DNA of 64,000 bases from Vibrio breoganii (GCF_001677275.1 NZ_CP016179.1:124001-188000); one strand, 5' to 3'. Numbered from the stretch's first letter, positions 8,647 to 17,393 are shown. The notes: generated from the letters alone by a model not told the origin. A program made the numbers and translations.

Positions 8647-9063
8647 TTAGGCAGTGGCCGGTTCTAGTAACATGCAGTCTGGAAGGTTAATTCCATGCAT
8701 GTTCTGATTGGGCTTGATTTTAAGTAGCGGTCCGTACTTGTTAATAAGGAATTCCACTTGCTTACGAACTGTATCGCTTCCAAGTGCTTCTTGTGCGATG
8801 TTATCCATCTTTTTAGCACTAAAGCGACCGGCTTCCACGAGCAGGATAGAGCCTCCGGAGAACCCGCTATAAATAACAAGGTTATTAGGGAGTTCTTTAG
8901 CGACCTGGACGCCAATGTAGTAACCACCCGTTTCGTAGGTGGACGTTAGGTTGTTGTGTCCACCTTTATGGTAGCTCACTGTCACTTCAAGCAAGTTAAC
9001 TTGCTTGCCTCGAATATCTAAGCCTTCGACCTCAAATGCTGCCAGTATTTTTGTTTTTGACAT
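8647..9063 (-). CDS. hypothetical protein, 138 aa
   Basis: Start at ATG 9063, six nt after AAGGA; a GTG directly upstream is less well placed. Soluble alpha/beta protein with no motif I recognise. Its terminator follows immediately. It is divergent from the phosphoesterase gene at 9293. Confidence 0.7.
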   Translation of the reverse strand: MSKTKILAAFEVEGLDIRGKQVNLLEVTVSYHKGGHNNLTSTYETGGYYIGVQVAKELPNNLVIYSGFSGGSILLVEAGRFSAKKMDNIAQEALGSDTVRKQVEFLINKYGPLLKIKPNQNMHGINLPDCMLLEPATA

Positions 9064-9178
9064 CACGATTCCTTCTTTTGCGATTAAGCGTGTTTATTGA
9101 CTGCAAGATGCAGAGTGCAACGGTGGTAGGTCAGATAACCGGTCTGCGGTGGTATGTTGATGTTTTTCGTTGAGTGTC

Positions 9179-9202
9179 TTGTGAATTACCTCGAAGAAAC
9201 GC
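9179..9202 (+). promoter_or_regulatory. regulon palindrome, phosphoesterase site
   Basis: TTGTGAATTACCTCGAAGAA keeps the right half CTCGAAGAAA and parts of the left. Centre about 105 bp before the ATG at 9293. Confidence 0.45.
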
Positions 9203-9292
9203 AGTGAGCCTGAGAGTTGTTTGTGCGTAGGCCGAGTTGCTAATCGCGAACGTGGTAGGTTTTCGAAATCATCTACTGTCTTTGGTGGCCTC

Positions 9293-10123
9293 ATGAAAAC
9301 TCACTTTGGTCTTATTAGCGATCTTCATTTAGAAGAATCTAAGATTCTCTATACAAAACGCAGTACCCGTCATTTAGTTTCAAGCTGCATTTCATTGCCA
9401 GATACTCCGAATGGCGTAGATGTTGTGCTGATAGCTGGTGACGCTTGCGAGGTGCGGTATGAGGACTTGTGGAAGTTAATTCTTGATAAGTACAGTGCTG
9501 AGGCTGAATTGGTGGTAGTCGTGCCAGGGAATCATGAGTCTTGGCGTTCTGAGTACACAAAGTCATTAGATCAGCTTCGAGAGTATGGCTCGCGTTACCC
9601 TAACGTGGTTGTACTTTGTGGTGATGAAGTGTCCTTCAATGACGTTACAATTTTTGGGTCGACAGGTTGGTGTAATTTCGGTCACGATGAATATTTGATG
9701 ACTCAGATGACGGCCAGTTATCCCGATTCCAGTTTGGGTCATATCCCGTTTGATTGTAGAAGAATCAAGTTAAAGGTTAATGGTATTTATAGGAAGTTGC
9801 CTGCGACCCGAATTTATCAAGAGAATAAGAAAGCGGTTAAAGATATTGGTCAGTTTCTTCTCGCTAATGTCTCAAACAAAAAAGTGGTTGTTACGCATCA
9901 TGTTCCTTTCGATGATTTATGTGATGGTGATGAATCTTATGATTCGGTGGGTCTGGATAGAAATTTGATCGCTAAACAGGAAAGTTTGGTGATGGCATAC
10001 GGGCACCAGCATGGTCTTCGCGGTGTGTCGTATCTCGGTTCGGTGCCTTGCTATAAGAACCCTAGAGGAAACTTTGAAGCAGAGACGGTAGGCCGTTATC
10101 AGATGATGGAGTTTTTCCTTTGA
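9293..10123 (+). CDS. calcineurin-like metallophosphoesterase
   Basis: 276 aa from ATG 9293, chosen because the conserved fold starts at once (GLISDLHLE); a longer frame from 9221 adds only unconserved residues. Motifs in order: SDLHLE, AGDACE (GD(A/V) type), PGNHESW, THHVPF and YGHQHG, a full set of dinuclear metal ligands. Substrate not predictable: phosphodiester or nucleotide. It is directly followed by the iteron array of the Fic gene. Confidence 0.85.
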   Translation: MKTHFGLISDLHLEESKILYTKRSTRHLVSSCISLPDTPNGVDVVLIAGDACEVRYEDLWKLILDKYSAEAELVVVVPGNHESWRSEYTKSLDQLREYGSRYPNVVVLCGDEVSFNDVTIFGSTGWCNFGHDEYLMTQMTASYPDSSLGHIPFDCRRIKLKVNGIYRKLPATRIYQENKKAVKDIGQFLLANVSNKKVVVTHHVPFDDLCDGDESYDSVGLDRNLIAKQESLVMAYGHQHGLRGVSYLGSVPCYKNPRGNFEAETVGRYQMMEFFL

Positions 10124-10140
10124 TTGCATTGGTTGTTTGG

Positions 10141-10278
10141 TATAACTGGAGGCAACCTACAATCGTAACTGAGAGTAATCTTTTGGCGTAACTAAGAGTA
10201 ACCTGTTAGCGTAACTGAGAGTAATGTAAAATCGTAACTAAGAGTGATACACTTACCTAACTAAAAGGGTTTGGTTTG
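10141..10278 (+). repeat. six tandem 23-bp iterons upstream of the Fic gene
   Basis: Copies begin at 10141, 10164, 10187, 10210, 10233 and 10256, an exact 23-bp period. The four central copies share CGTAACTRAGAGTRAY; the outer two are degenerate (TATAACTGGAG, CCTAACTAAAAG). The array ends 30 bp before the start codon. It suits repeated binding by the winged-helix AbiEi-like domain encoded downstream (autoregulation), though 23-bp iterons are also typical of plasmid origins. Confidence 0.85.
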
Positions 10279-10308
10279 GCGCGAAAGTGCTGACGGGAGG
10301 GTGTCGTT

Positions 10309-11847
10309 ATGGCAAGGACAGGTAATGAAAAGCTGGCATCAGCGCTGAGAGATGCTGCATCGGTTAGATTTGGCAATATCGTGAGTAGTGCGCAGCTTAA
10401 ATCAACAGTTCGTACGCTTTTGGTTAAAGAAGGGTATCTTAAGCAGATTGTACGTGGATGGTATCTGTTTGATGCAGACATAACAGTAGGTGATGCTGGT
10501 GGTTCAGCTCTTTGGTATCAATCCATTTGGCAGTTCGTAGGTTTGTATCTTAAAGAGTCTTATGGTGATGATTACTGGTTGAATCCAGAGGCATCTATCG
10601 ATCTTCATACTGTGAATAACTCTCTACCTAAGCAGCTCGTCGTTTTCACTAGCAACGGAGCGACAAAGCATATTTCGTTGCCTAATGACATGAGCTTAAT
10701 GGTAATTAAAAGCCCGGAAAGGCCACCAGCGGTTGTTGATTATCAGGGTGTGCGCTTGCTTTCGTTGGAGTTTGCCTTAGCGAATCTTGCGCCAACCATC
10801 TATCGTTCTAATCCTTTGGCGGTGCAAATCGCATTGGGGCAGTCTGATGTAAATGCCGTCGCTGATAGCTTGCTTGTTACTAAGAACCTTCAATCGGCTA
10901 ATCGCTTGATTGGTGCCTATTTAGAGGTGGGGCAAAAGGCGAGTTCCCGAAATCTGAATAGTATGATTAGCGCAGCGGGTCTTGGGCCGGTTAAGGCGGT
11001 GAATCCGTTTGCTGAGCCTGTTATAAGCATAGGAAATAAACGCCAAGAGTCTGCAGCGGCTGTCCGAGTTCGTTTGCTTTGGCGGAAACTCCGAGATGAA
11101 GTAGAGCAAATTTTCTCTGATAAACCCAGTTCTGACTTCTTTGAAGCTCCTTTGAGTGACTTGCTAGAGTCGGTAGATCAGGTTTACGTGTCGGATGCCT
11201 ACAATTCATTGTCGATTGAAGGTTATGCGGTTACTGAGGAACTGATTAGTCGGGTGGCTAGTGGTGAGTGGGATGCGGAATCTATAGAGTCCGATAAACA
11301 GCAAAGAGATGCTTTGGCGGCTCGTGGTTATTATGAGGCGTTTCAGGTTGTGCGAGGGTTTATTCAGGAAGTACATGGGGAAGGGTCGCAAGATCTAGAC
11401 TTAGAGTATCTACTTGATGTGAGTCTTACTGAAATATATACCTCGTTATTTAGGCCGTGTGTTACGGCAGGTATTATTAGTGAGCGTGACATCGTAGGGT
11501 ATCGCAAGGGGCCGATTATCATTAGGACATCAAGGCATATGCCACCTCAGAGTGAACAGTTGATGGATTGCATGGGTGCACTAAAGGAGTTAATGGTTGA
11601 AGAGCCTAGTTTTGCTGTTAAAGCGGTGCTTGGACACTTCTTCTTGGGGTATATACATGCTTTCCCTGATGGGAATGGACGTACTAGCCGCTTTGTAATG
11701 AATTTAATGTTCTTGATGGGTGGTTATCGCTGGACTGTGGTACCAGTGGCAGAGCGGGATCGATATCTTGATGCGCTAGAGAGTGCATCCATTGATGGTG
11801 ATATCGGTCCTTTCGCTAGGTTCTTGCGTGAAGTTATGCCAGGCTGA
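10309..11847 (+). CDS. AbiEi-like winged-helix fused to a Fic domain
   Basis: 512 aa. Residues ~1-200 resemble the AbiEi type IV antitoxin/transcriptional regulator (HTH at ~18-48, then GWYLF). Residues ~255-510 are a Fic domain with HAFPDGNGRTSR near 452, containing the catalytic His and the ATP-anion loop. The inhibitory motif SLSIEG (SxxxEG) is at about 299, upstream of the catalytic motif, so activity should be self-restrained. Fic enzymes transfer AMP or related groups from nucleotides to proteins. The fusion would combine a toxin-like enzyme with its own DNA-binding repressor, consistent with the iterons immediately upstream. GGGAGGG is the ribosome site. Confidence 0.88.
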   Translation: MARTGNEKLASALRDAASVRFGNIVSSAQLKSTVRTLLVKEGYLKQIVRGWYLFDADITVGDAGGSALWYQSIWQFVGLYLKESYGDDYWLNPEASIDLHTVNNSLPKQLVVFTSNGATKHISLPNDMSLMVIKSPERPPAVVDYQGVRLLSLEFALANLAPTIYRSNPLAVQIALGQSDVNAVADSLLVTKNLQSANRLIGAYLEVGQKASSRNLNSMISAAGLGPVKAVNPFAEPVISIGNKRQESAAAVRVRLLWRKLRDEVEQIFSDKPSSDFFEAPLSDLLESVDQVYVSDAYNSLSIEGYAVTEELISRVASGEWDAESIESDKQQRDALAARGYYEAFQVVRGFIQEVHGEGSQDLDLEYLLDVSLTEIYTSLFRPCVTAGIISERDIVGYRKGPIIIRTSRHMPPQSEQLMDCMGALKELMVEEPSFAVKAVLGHFFLGYIHAFPDGNGRTSRFVMNLMFLMGGYRWTVVPVAERDRYLDALESASIDGDIGPFARFLREVMPG

Positions 11848-11911
11848 ATGAGGCTTTCTTGTATTCTCAGATGGTTAATAATTGGCATCAACAACAAGAT
11901 GCCAATCTCTG

Positions 11912-12256
11912 CTAAAGATAGATAACTTTTGCGCCGTCGATTCTAAAGACTTTTTTGCGCATTAGATCTTTAATGATTTTGTCGACTTCAGCTTCAGATA
12001 TCCCCCCCTGAAACTGAAACATAGCTCGAACAAAGTTTTTCATTGAAGTCTCTTTCGCCGGTTTGCTTTTCAGCACTCGCTCTTGAACCGTCGATATAAC
12101 TTGAGCTTTTGTTGGGCTTGCTGATTCTTTCACTTGAGTTTTGGGCTTTTCCTTCTCCATCGCTTGCACCGATGTCTGAATTAAATATTGCGCCAGTTTC
12201 ATTTTTTCTAGTTGCGTCAGGTTCTCACATGCTAATTTGACTACTTCGTAACTCAT
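11912..12256 (-). CDS. hypothetical protein, 114 aa, possible C-terminal winged helix
   Basis: Lys/Ser-rich linker (~35-70) joining an N-terminal helical segment to a C-terminal piece (ISEAEVDKIIKDLMRKKVFRIDG) that could be a small winged helix. No family recognised. The upstream minus-strand DNA contains GTGAGAAAGGTCGCCAA, a possible weak regulon palindrome. Confidence 0.6.
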   Translation of the reverse strand: MSYEVVKLACENLTQLEKMKLAQYLIQTSVQAMEKEKPKTQVKESASPTKAQVISTVQERVLKSKPAKETSMKNFVRAMFQFQGGISEAEVDKIIKDLMRKKVFRIDGAKVIYL

Positions 12257-12384
12257 TGTGCTTACCTCATAAGAAAGCAGTTGATAATTAAGATTGCCAG
12301 GATTTCTTGGTTGGCGACCTTTCTCACTTTACATTTAGTTTTCTAGTTCTAGTGCTATTTTTTTAACCTAAAAGGGATAGTTAA

Positions 12385-13413
12385 TTAGGTGTGTTTTGGG
12401 CTGATGTCTAGTCGAGTGTTGTTCATTGCCGGGTCGTAACCTACGTCCCAGCTTTTGTAGATTGTCTTTATTTTCGAGTTTGTGAATATCGTGGCTTTAT
12501 GACCGCTTATTGAGTGCGTATAAGTGCCATCATCCAATTGCTTAAAATCAACAAGCCAAACTCTATCTCCTTTCCTGACAATGTGAATCGGCTCATTTGA
12601 TTCACTATCATCATCCCAGCACACAGTGCCATCGCGAGTAAATTCAACTAGCACACCTTCTATTTTGTCTCCATGAATGCCGGCAAGTGACTTGTCGCCT
12701 TTGTACGAATCGCCTAGTTGGTCTGAATCGTGCTCATTGACGATATGGGTGAGTGCATTGATCAGTTCTGGTTGGTGTGACTTAAGCCAGTTTGTAAGAG
12801 TGTTGCTATCAATGTGACATCGGAATCCGCCGAGTAGAGTTTGATATTCATAGACAGTTTTTGCGTGGCCCTGGAGGGTTGAACTGATGCTGTTATCTGG
12901 GTAGAAGTCGCGGCATTCACAATCATTCAGTTCGGTAATGGCTTTGAGTAATGCCCCAGATTTCTTGGCGTTACATAGGTATTCACTGGCGTCAAAATGA
13001 ATGGTCATAGTGTCGTCATCAGCGAACGCGATACCGTCAACTGGAATACGTTTGAGGGTGACTGAGTCGATATCTTTGAGGTTTCCAATATCTACAGTCT
13101 GTGGCCAATCGTGGTATTGGCATTCGTCATTTGAGCAATAACCATCTAGACGTAGTTCACGGTTGCATGCATTGCATGGTGCGAGTGCATGATCGGTGAG
13201 TAGTTGGTTCCAATCCCAATCATCATCTTTCTTGTCTACGTTCAGGTGCTCTAATTTCAGATTGAGTGCTTTGGCTATGCGGTGGCCAGTGATTGAGGGG
13301 ATTGCGATATCTTCGCCTCTGCTCCGCGTGGTTTTAATAATAGTGTGCCCGTTTAGGATTAGTGCGGTTTCTGGGTCTGATTTTGTGGTTACTTTTATGT
13401 GCGTCAATTTCAT
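12385..13413 (-). CDS. hypothetical protein with zinc knuckle, 342 aa
   Basis: A four-cysteine cluster CNACNRELRLDGYCSNDEC lies at ~78-97; the C-terminal ~60 residues look like a beta-rich domain (RKGDRVWLVDFKQLDDG). No enzyme motif is recognised. Upstream on the minus strand a TTATAT hexamer follows TTTAGCGAACC, possibly a diverged regulon site. Apparently monocistronic. Confidence 0.65.
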   Translation of the reverse strand: MKLTHIKVTTKSDPETALILNGHTIIKTTRSRGEDIAIPSITGHRIAKALNLKLEHLNVDKKDDDWDWNQLLTDHALAPCNACNRELRLDGYCSNDECQYHDWPQTVDIGNLKDIDSVTLKRIPVDGIAFADDDTMTIHFDASEYLCNAKKSGALLKAITELNDCECRDFYPDNSISSTLQGHAKTVYEYQTLLGGFRCHIDSNTLTNWLKSHQPELINALTHIVNEHDSDQLGDSYKGDKSLAGIHGDKIEGVLVEFTRDGTVCWDDDSESNEPIHIVRKGDRVWLVDFKQLDDGTYTHSISGHKATIFTNSKIKTIYKSWDVGYDPAMNNTRLDISPKHT

Positions 13414-13466
13414 GCGATGAGCTCCGTTTGCTTGAATACATCGAGCATATAACGGAGTCTGGTTCG

Positions 13467-13838
13467 CTAAAGTTTGGGTGTTGTAAGGGTTTGGCAGGGG
13501 GTGAATTTACGAGCGCAGGCCCACTCGATGGCGCGAGTTAAAGCGTTATCATTACTGTGAATGAGGATTTTCTTCTGTTTGTCTTGGTGAGTGGAAAATA
13601 TCTCACCCAGAAGGAAGACCAAAGCAAAGTCGGCACCGTTCTTAACTTTTGGGGAAGGAATGTTGGTGATGCCCAATTTGGCATAGTTGTGAATAATGTC
13701 GGTTCTGGTTGGGCAGTGCTCGTTATGAGCGATATAGCCAATTGTTTTGCTGCTATTGCAGATATTGTGGCATAAGTGTTTCAGTCGAGTGTTGCTTATC
13801 GAGTCGGCGTCAATTAGATGAATATACAGTTGGTTCAT
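13467..13838 (-). CDS. putative NYN/PIN-like protein, 123 aa
   Basis: The arrangement LIDADSIS near the N-terminus, NGADFALVF in the middle and IHSNDNALTRAIEWA near the end matches the spacing of acidic residues in NYN/PIN-fold nucleases (D...D...ND). Catalytic capacity is plausible but sequence similarity is low. Short for the family (123 aa). Fold assignment is tentative. Confidence 0.5.
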   Translation of the reverse strand: MNQLYIHLIDADSISNTRLKHLCHNICNSSKTIGYIAHNEHCPTRTDIIHNYAKLGITNIPSPKVKNGADFALVFLLGEIFSTHQDKQKKILIHSNDNALTRAIEWACARKFTPCQTLTTPKL

Positions 13839-13926
13839 TTTGAGTTTTTCTTCGGTGTTGGCGTGTGTTGGCTTGATAACATTTCGCCAGTTCGCCTAAT
13901 AGCCAAACAGCCTTGGTATTGAGAAA

Positions 13927-13950
13927 TTTGCGAGGTGCCTCGTAGAAAAC
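13927..13950 (+). promoter_or_regulatory. regulon palindrome and promoter of gmk
   Basis: TTTGCGAGGTGCCTCGTAGA is one of the best copies. TATTAT at 13961 begins 24-25 nt after the centre, placing the right half on the -35 region. Centre is 84 bp before the gmk start. Confidence 0.7.
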
Positions 13951-14020
13951 GTCATTTGCCTATTATGCTTTCACTGAGTTGGTAGTCTGCGTTCATGTTA
14001 TTGATAAGCGGTAGAATTTT

Positions 14021-14710
14021 GTGAAAACTTTGTTATTGGTTGCAGGTGTTGGTGGTTCAGGAAAGAGCACTTTTGCGTTGGTATTAGATCGCTTTGGTTT
14101 TAAGCGAGCAGTTACTTCAACATCAAGGCCAATGCGCCCAGGTGAGAAGGATGGTCGAGATTATCACTTCGTTGAAAAATCTGCATTGATGGCAAAATCT
14201 ACTCGAGGTGAGTTGGTTGAATCTGCTGAGGTTCGAGGGCATTTGTACGGCATGGATGTGCAGTCCCTAACGGCTCTGTTTGCTCAATCCGACACTGTGT
14301 ATGCGATAGTAGATCCTCAAGGAGTGCGCAGCTATCAGTGGCGTTATTCTAATGATGCGAATATCAGAGTGGTCACAGTATTTATTGATTGCCCGTCTGT
14401 ATTGCAAGAAGAGCGATTAAAGAGTCGCTTGGGCAGTAATCCGACTGATGAACGATATGAGGAAGTAGCAAGGTCGCTTGTGAATGCGAGAGAGGTTGAG
14501 CCTATGTGGGCGAGGATGGTGAACGCTAATGTGTATTGTACTATCTGTGACGACATTCGAGCATTTCATCACATGCTGTTCGATATTCATTCGGTGATGT
14601 GCGGTCGTTCTGATGATTTCGTTAACGTTGCAACGATTGAACCTGTGAGGTGGTCCCCAACAGCGGAAATGATTACTGCAGTCATCAGAGAATTAAAGGC
14701 AGAGCAATAG
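14021..14710 (+). CDS. gmk: guanylate kinase
   Basis: 229 aa (chromosomal Gmk is ~207). P-loop GVGGSGKST at residues 9-17 and the GMP-binding signature TSTSRPMRPGEKDGRDYHFV. It phosphorylates GMP/dGMP to GDP/dGDP with ATP. The lid region and C-terminal extension are divergent, but the key Arg and Tyr of the GMP site remain. GTG start (V-K-T-L-L). Its stop overlaps a 43-aa membrane-peptide gene by one base. With Ndk it could feed guanine nucleotides to element replication. Confidence 0.9.
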   Translation: MKTLLLVAGVGGSGKSTFALVLDRFGFKRAVTSTSRPMRPGEKDGRDYHFVEKSALMAKSTRGELVESAEVRGHLYGMDVQSLTALFAQSDTVYAIVDPQGVRSYQWRYSNDANIRVVTVFIDCPSVLQEERLKSRLGSNPTDERYEEVARSLVNAREVEPMWARMVNANVYCTICDDIRAFHHMLFDIHSVMCGRSDDFVNVATIEPVRWSPTAEMITAVIRELKAEQ

Positions 14711-14841
14711 TGGCGGCTAAAAAGATTGATAGTCGAATCGTTTTAACTCTTAAAATATTAAAAGCGATCTTTACGACAATTATTATTCTCGCAGGCCTCA
14801 TTGTTCTTGCCCCAATTCAGTCTATTGCCCTGCACTTTTAA
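14710..14841 (+). CDS. 43-aa single-pass membrane protein
   Basis: A GTG overlaps the last base of the gmk stop (TAGTG), with AAAGG about 10 nt upstream, so translation is coupled. The product has a basic N-terminus and one hydrophobic helix (residues ~15-35, AIFTTIIILAGLIVLAP). Typical of small membrane peptides on mobile elements; function unknown. Confidence 0.55.
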   Translation: MAAKKIDSRIVLTLKILKAIFTTIIILAGLIVLAPIQSIALHF

Positions 14842-14895
14842 AGTAGGATTGTGCTTACTGAAAAAGTGCAGATTATGGTGGCGAGGTGTTTGACT

Positions 14896-15456
14896 CTACA
14901 CACCTTCGAGTTTTGTGAAGCTTAATGCCACCAGCAGGGAATGGCTGTGTTTGATTTCGCCAGTAGCGATGAGTAGTTGAACTTGCTCAGGTGTGAAGGC
15001 GATAGCCTTTTGTATTGAGAATTGCTGCAGAGCCGTTTTGATCAGTGTTGGTTTATCGGTTGTCGTCGCAATAAGCCATTCTTCGTTTGGTACCAGTTCA
15101 GGCATTAAAAACAGATTCTTGATGCTGTTTACCTTGTGTTGAGTGGCTTCTTCAATAAACAGTCGCGCCTCAGTTTGTGGTGTTTTGGTCTTTAGGGTAT
15201 TAACGGTAGGAATTTTCCATGTCCAGTCACGAAGTTGGTGCAGATACTCGCGTACCAGTAATAGTCGTCCATCCTCTGTCTTTGTGATGATGGAAAGTTC
15301 GATATGCTTCTTTCGAGTTGTTCGTACTTCAAATCCAATACGTCCGTTCTTATAACTCACCTTGTCATTGAAAATCGTCATGTTCTCGTTGTCGAAGACG
15401 GGTAGTTGGCAAAGTAGTTCAATTTCGCCTTTTCGGTAATTACCTTTATTAGTCAT
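14896..15456 (-). CDS. degenerate Nudix-fold protein
   Basis: About 186 aa from ATG 15456 (GGTGG six nt upstream; a start at 15495 is possible). The N-terminal half is clearly paralogous to the Nudix gene at 16833: both share KGEIE, LPVF-NE, ND-V and LIRE/LVRE positions. The Nudix box is broken: ARLFIEEATQHK keeps the EE pair but lacks the REL start and the terminal Gly, so hydrolase activity is doubtful. It may be a binding-only or regulatory relative. Convergent with the gmk operon. Confidence 0.7.
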   Translation of the reverse strand: MTNKGNYRKGEIELLCQLPVFDNENMTIFNDKVSYKNGRIGFEVRTTRKKHIELSIITKTEDGRLLLVREYLHQLRDWTWKIPTVNTLKTKTPQTEARLFIEEATQHKVNSIKNLFLMPELVPNEEWLIATTTDKPTLIKTALQQFSIQKAIAFTPEQVQLLIATGEIKHSHSLLVALSFTKLEGV

Positions 15457-15653
15457 GATCGCCACCACTTCTAAGTGAAAGAAAGTGGTAGTCAAAATGT
15501 GTCTTCATTAAGTTGGTGTGGGGATACAGAATTGCAAAGAAGTTGGCAAGTTTGCAATAAAAGTCAGCATGAAATGGAAAGGAAGTAGTGGTCGTACTGA
15601 AGGATTTTGAGCGGAAAAAAAGCCTCAACAATTGTGCCGAGGCCTGCGCTTGT

Positions 15654-15929
15654 CTAGCTTCGGAAATCAAACGAATCTAAATATCGTAGTTTCTTCTGCA
15701 GTTCTTTGTAGTTGGTAATATTTATCTGCTTTGACCAATATCCTACGAACAGGTTTTCTGCCTCGGTAGTGGAGCAATCAAACATCTCAACCAGTTTGGA
15801 GATTGATAGGCGATCAGAATGTGTCTGATTGTGTTTTATGATCAGGTCTTTCTCGCTGAGAAAGTAGATCTGCGCAGTATCGCCAAATTGAGTAACGGCA
15901 TAGTGCATTAGTTGTTGCTTGAGGCTCAT
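15654..15929 (-). CDS. hypothetical protein, 91 aa
   Basis: Start placed at ATG 15929 because AGGAG lies 6 nt upstream; the longer frame to 16013 adds a low-complexity Ser/Thr stretch. Helical, with a middle segment (LSISKLVEMFDCSTTEAENLF) that could be a HTH. Same direction as the ankyrin-like gene, 110 bp downstream of it. Confidence 0.6.
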   Translation of the reverse strand: MSLKQQLMHYAVTQFGDTAQIYFLSEKDLIIKHNQTHSDRLSISKLVEMFDCSTTEAENLFVGYWSKQINITNYKELQKKLRYLDSFDFRS

Positions 15930-16038
15930 GACAGCTCCTGTTTGTTTGATAGCTGTCGTAGTCCAAATTCTTGTTGAGTAGGATTGTGATGAAGCACTAA
16001 TGGAGCGCTCCAATCACGGCCTGCTCGGTTCTAGATCC

Positions 16039-16614
16039 TTATTGTGCTTTGCTCCAAGAAAGGAATGAGTTAAATGCGTCTTCCTCTGAGTCTTCTAGGT
16101 GAAGATGTTTAGGGCCTCTAGGTAGGAATTCACCAAGGAGTTTACTCACTGTTTGGCCTACTGCGTTCTCGATGTTGAAATTGGCACCGGCCTTTTTGAG
16201 TGTAGCCAGTAGGGCATATCGACTGCGCATTACGGCGTGGTGGCTGCAGGTGAAGCCTATTGGTGATTGTGAGTTAATGGATTCTTTAACGGTAGTGATT
16301 GCTAGAGCGCGTTCTGAGACTCGCAGTGAATTGTTCTCGACACAAATGTCCATTAGCCAGAAGTTATCCATATCACGTTGGTGTAAGTCTACTCCAGCGT
16401 TAACGGCGATATTGAATAACGTTACGTCATCCAAAATAGCAGCAACAAGAGCGAGATTCTGGCGTTGCTCGTTGCTGAACGCGGCAAGGTCTTTCTTGGG
16501 TAGAACCATGATTTGTTCGTACTTTTTCTCTAAGCACAGTTTTATGATTTTCTTGTCGGCGCGAGTCATGGTCCGCTCTGGCTGTGTTCCTAGTAGTGAT
16601 TGAATGTCAGCCAT
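16039..16614 (-). CDS. ankyrin-repeat-like protein, 191 aa
   Basis: Start taken at ATG 16614 (MADIQSLL). The frame stays open to 16740, but those extra codons would run through a regulon palindrome, arguing against them. LALVAAILDDVTLFNIAVNAGVDL and LLATLKKAGANFNIENA fit helix-turn-helix ankyrin units ending in Gly-Ala/Val-(D/N). Ankyrin proteins mediate protein contacts; partner unknown. Divergent from the Nudix gene. Confidence 0.65.
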   Translation of the reverse strand: MADIQSLLGTQPERTMTRADKKIIKLCLEKKYEQIMVLPKKDLAAFSNEQRQNLALVAAILDDVTLFNIAVNAGVDLHQRDMDNFWLMDICVENNSLRVSERALAITTVKESINSQSPIGFTCSHHAVMRSRYALLATLKKAGANFNIENAVGQTVSKLLGEFLPRGPKHLHLEDSEEDAFNSFLSWSKAQ

Positions 16615-16710
16615 GGATATATTGTTCTTGTTCAAGGTGATGTCTCGTTGTTTGTTATTTGTAGGAACTTTAAGCCCTTGCCTTGCCTGTCTGTATCTGT
16701 TGGTAAGAAA

Positions 16711-16730
16711 ACTTCGAGATATCTCGCAAT
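16711..16730 (-). promoter_or_regulatory. regulon palindrome, ankyrin-gene site (minus orientation)
   Basis: Read on the minus strand it is ATTGCGAGATATCTCGAAGT, one of the most symmetrical copies. Centre about 106 bp before the chosen ATG. This is the clearest copy serving a minus-strand gene and shows that orientation follows the gene. Confidence 0.65.
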
Positions 16731-16832
16731 TGGTAAACATTGGTTATTAAGCGTTTCGGAAGCATAAGAGCTTGCGTTTAGTGAGTTGTTTGTTCTATCG
16801 GTCGTAATTGATTTAGATAGGTGTTGATAGAA

Positions 16833-17375
16833 ATGACAGATTTGTATTTGGGCGATCACAAGAAAGGCGAGATTGAGATAGTAAGAGAGTTGCCAGTTTT
16901 TCAGAATGAATTCGCCACTCTTTACAATGATATGGTGCGGTTCCCAGATGGTACGAAAGGCCATTACATTCGATTTTTGTGGAATGTCGACTATGGCGTC
17001 GCTGTGATTCCAAGGAAGCATGACAAAATCATGCTGATCAGAGAGTTTAGGCACGTTAGGCGCGCATGGGGCTGGCAGATTGTAATGGGTTTTGGAGAAG
17101 ATCATATTACGCCAAAAGAGTGCGCTGAAATGGAATTGTATGAAGAAACGGGGTGTGTCGCTAAGTCTATCGAGCTAGTAGGTAAGATCCCAGGGCCGAC
17201 GCTGATTCACTTATATGAAGTGGAAATTGGCGAGCAGTACGAGCCGGTTCGTGAAGGTACTGAAGCAATCTCTGATGTTCGTTACTTCAGTAAGGAAGAG
17301 GTGCGTGAGTTGCTTAATACAGGTCAGGTTGTAGAGCCAAACAGTTATTTGATACTGCTCAACTTCTGCAGTTAA
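16833..17375 (+). CDS. Nudix hydrolase, ADP-ribose pyrophosphatase-like
   Basis: 180 aa from ATG 16833 (a GTG at 16821 is in frame). The Nudix box reads GEDHITPKECAEMELYEETG: the EExxEE-type metal ligands and final Gly are present, but the canonical Arg of REUxEE is Met. N-terminal KGEIEIVRELPVF and the IPGP motif after the box are typical of ADPRase-like enzymes. Its degenerate paralogue is at 14896. A strong terminator follows. Likely hydrolyses a nucleoside diphosphate-linked substrate. Confidence 0.85.
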   Translation: MTDLYLGDHKKGEIEIVRELPVFQNEFATLYNDMVRFPDGTKGHYIRFLWNVDYGVAVIPRKHDKIMLIREFRHVRRAWGWQIVMGFGEDHITPKECAEMELYEETGCVAKSIELVGKIPGPTLIHLYEVEIGEQYEPVREGTEAISDVRYFSKEEVRELLNTGQVVEPNSYLILLNFCS

Positions 17376-17393
17376 GCAAGGCAATTGTCATAG

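Noticed and set aside
10141..10278. CRISPR array
   Set aside because: Repeats are short with an uninterrupted 23-bp period, no unique spacers of constant length and no cas genes nearby.
16632..17105. Minus-strand ORF opposite the Nudix gene
   Set aside because: It is fully opposed to a gene with a clear Nudix box and has no ribosome site or family signature.
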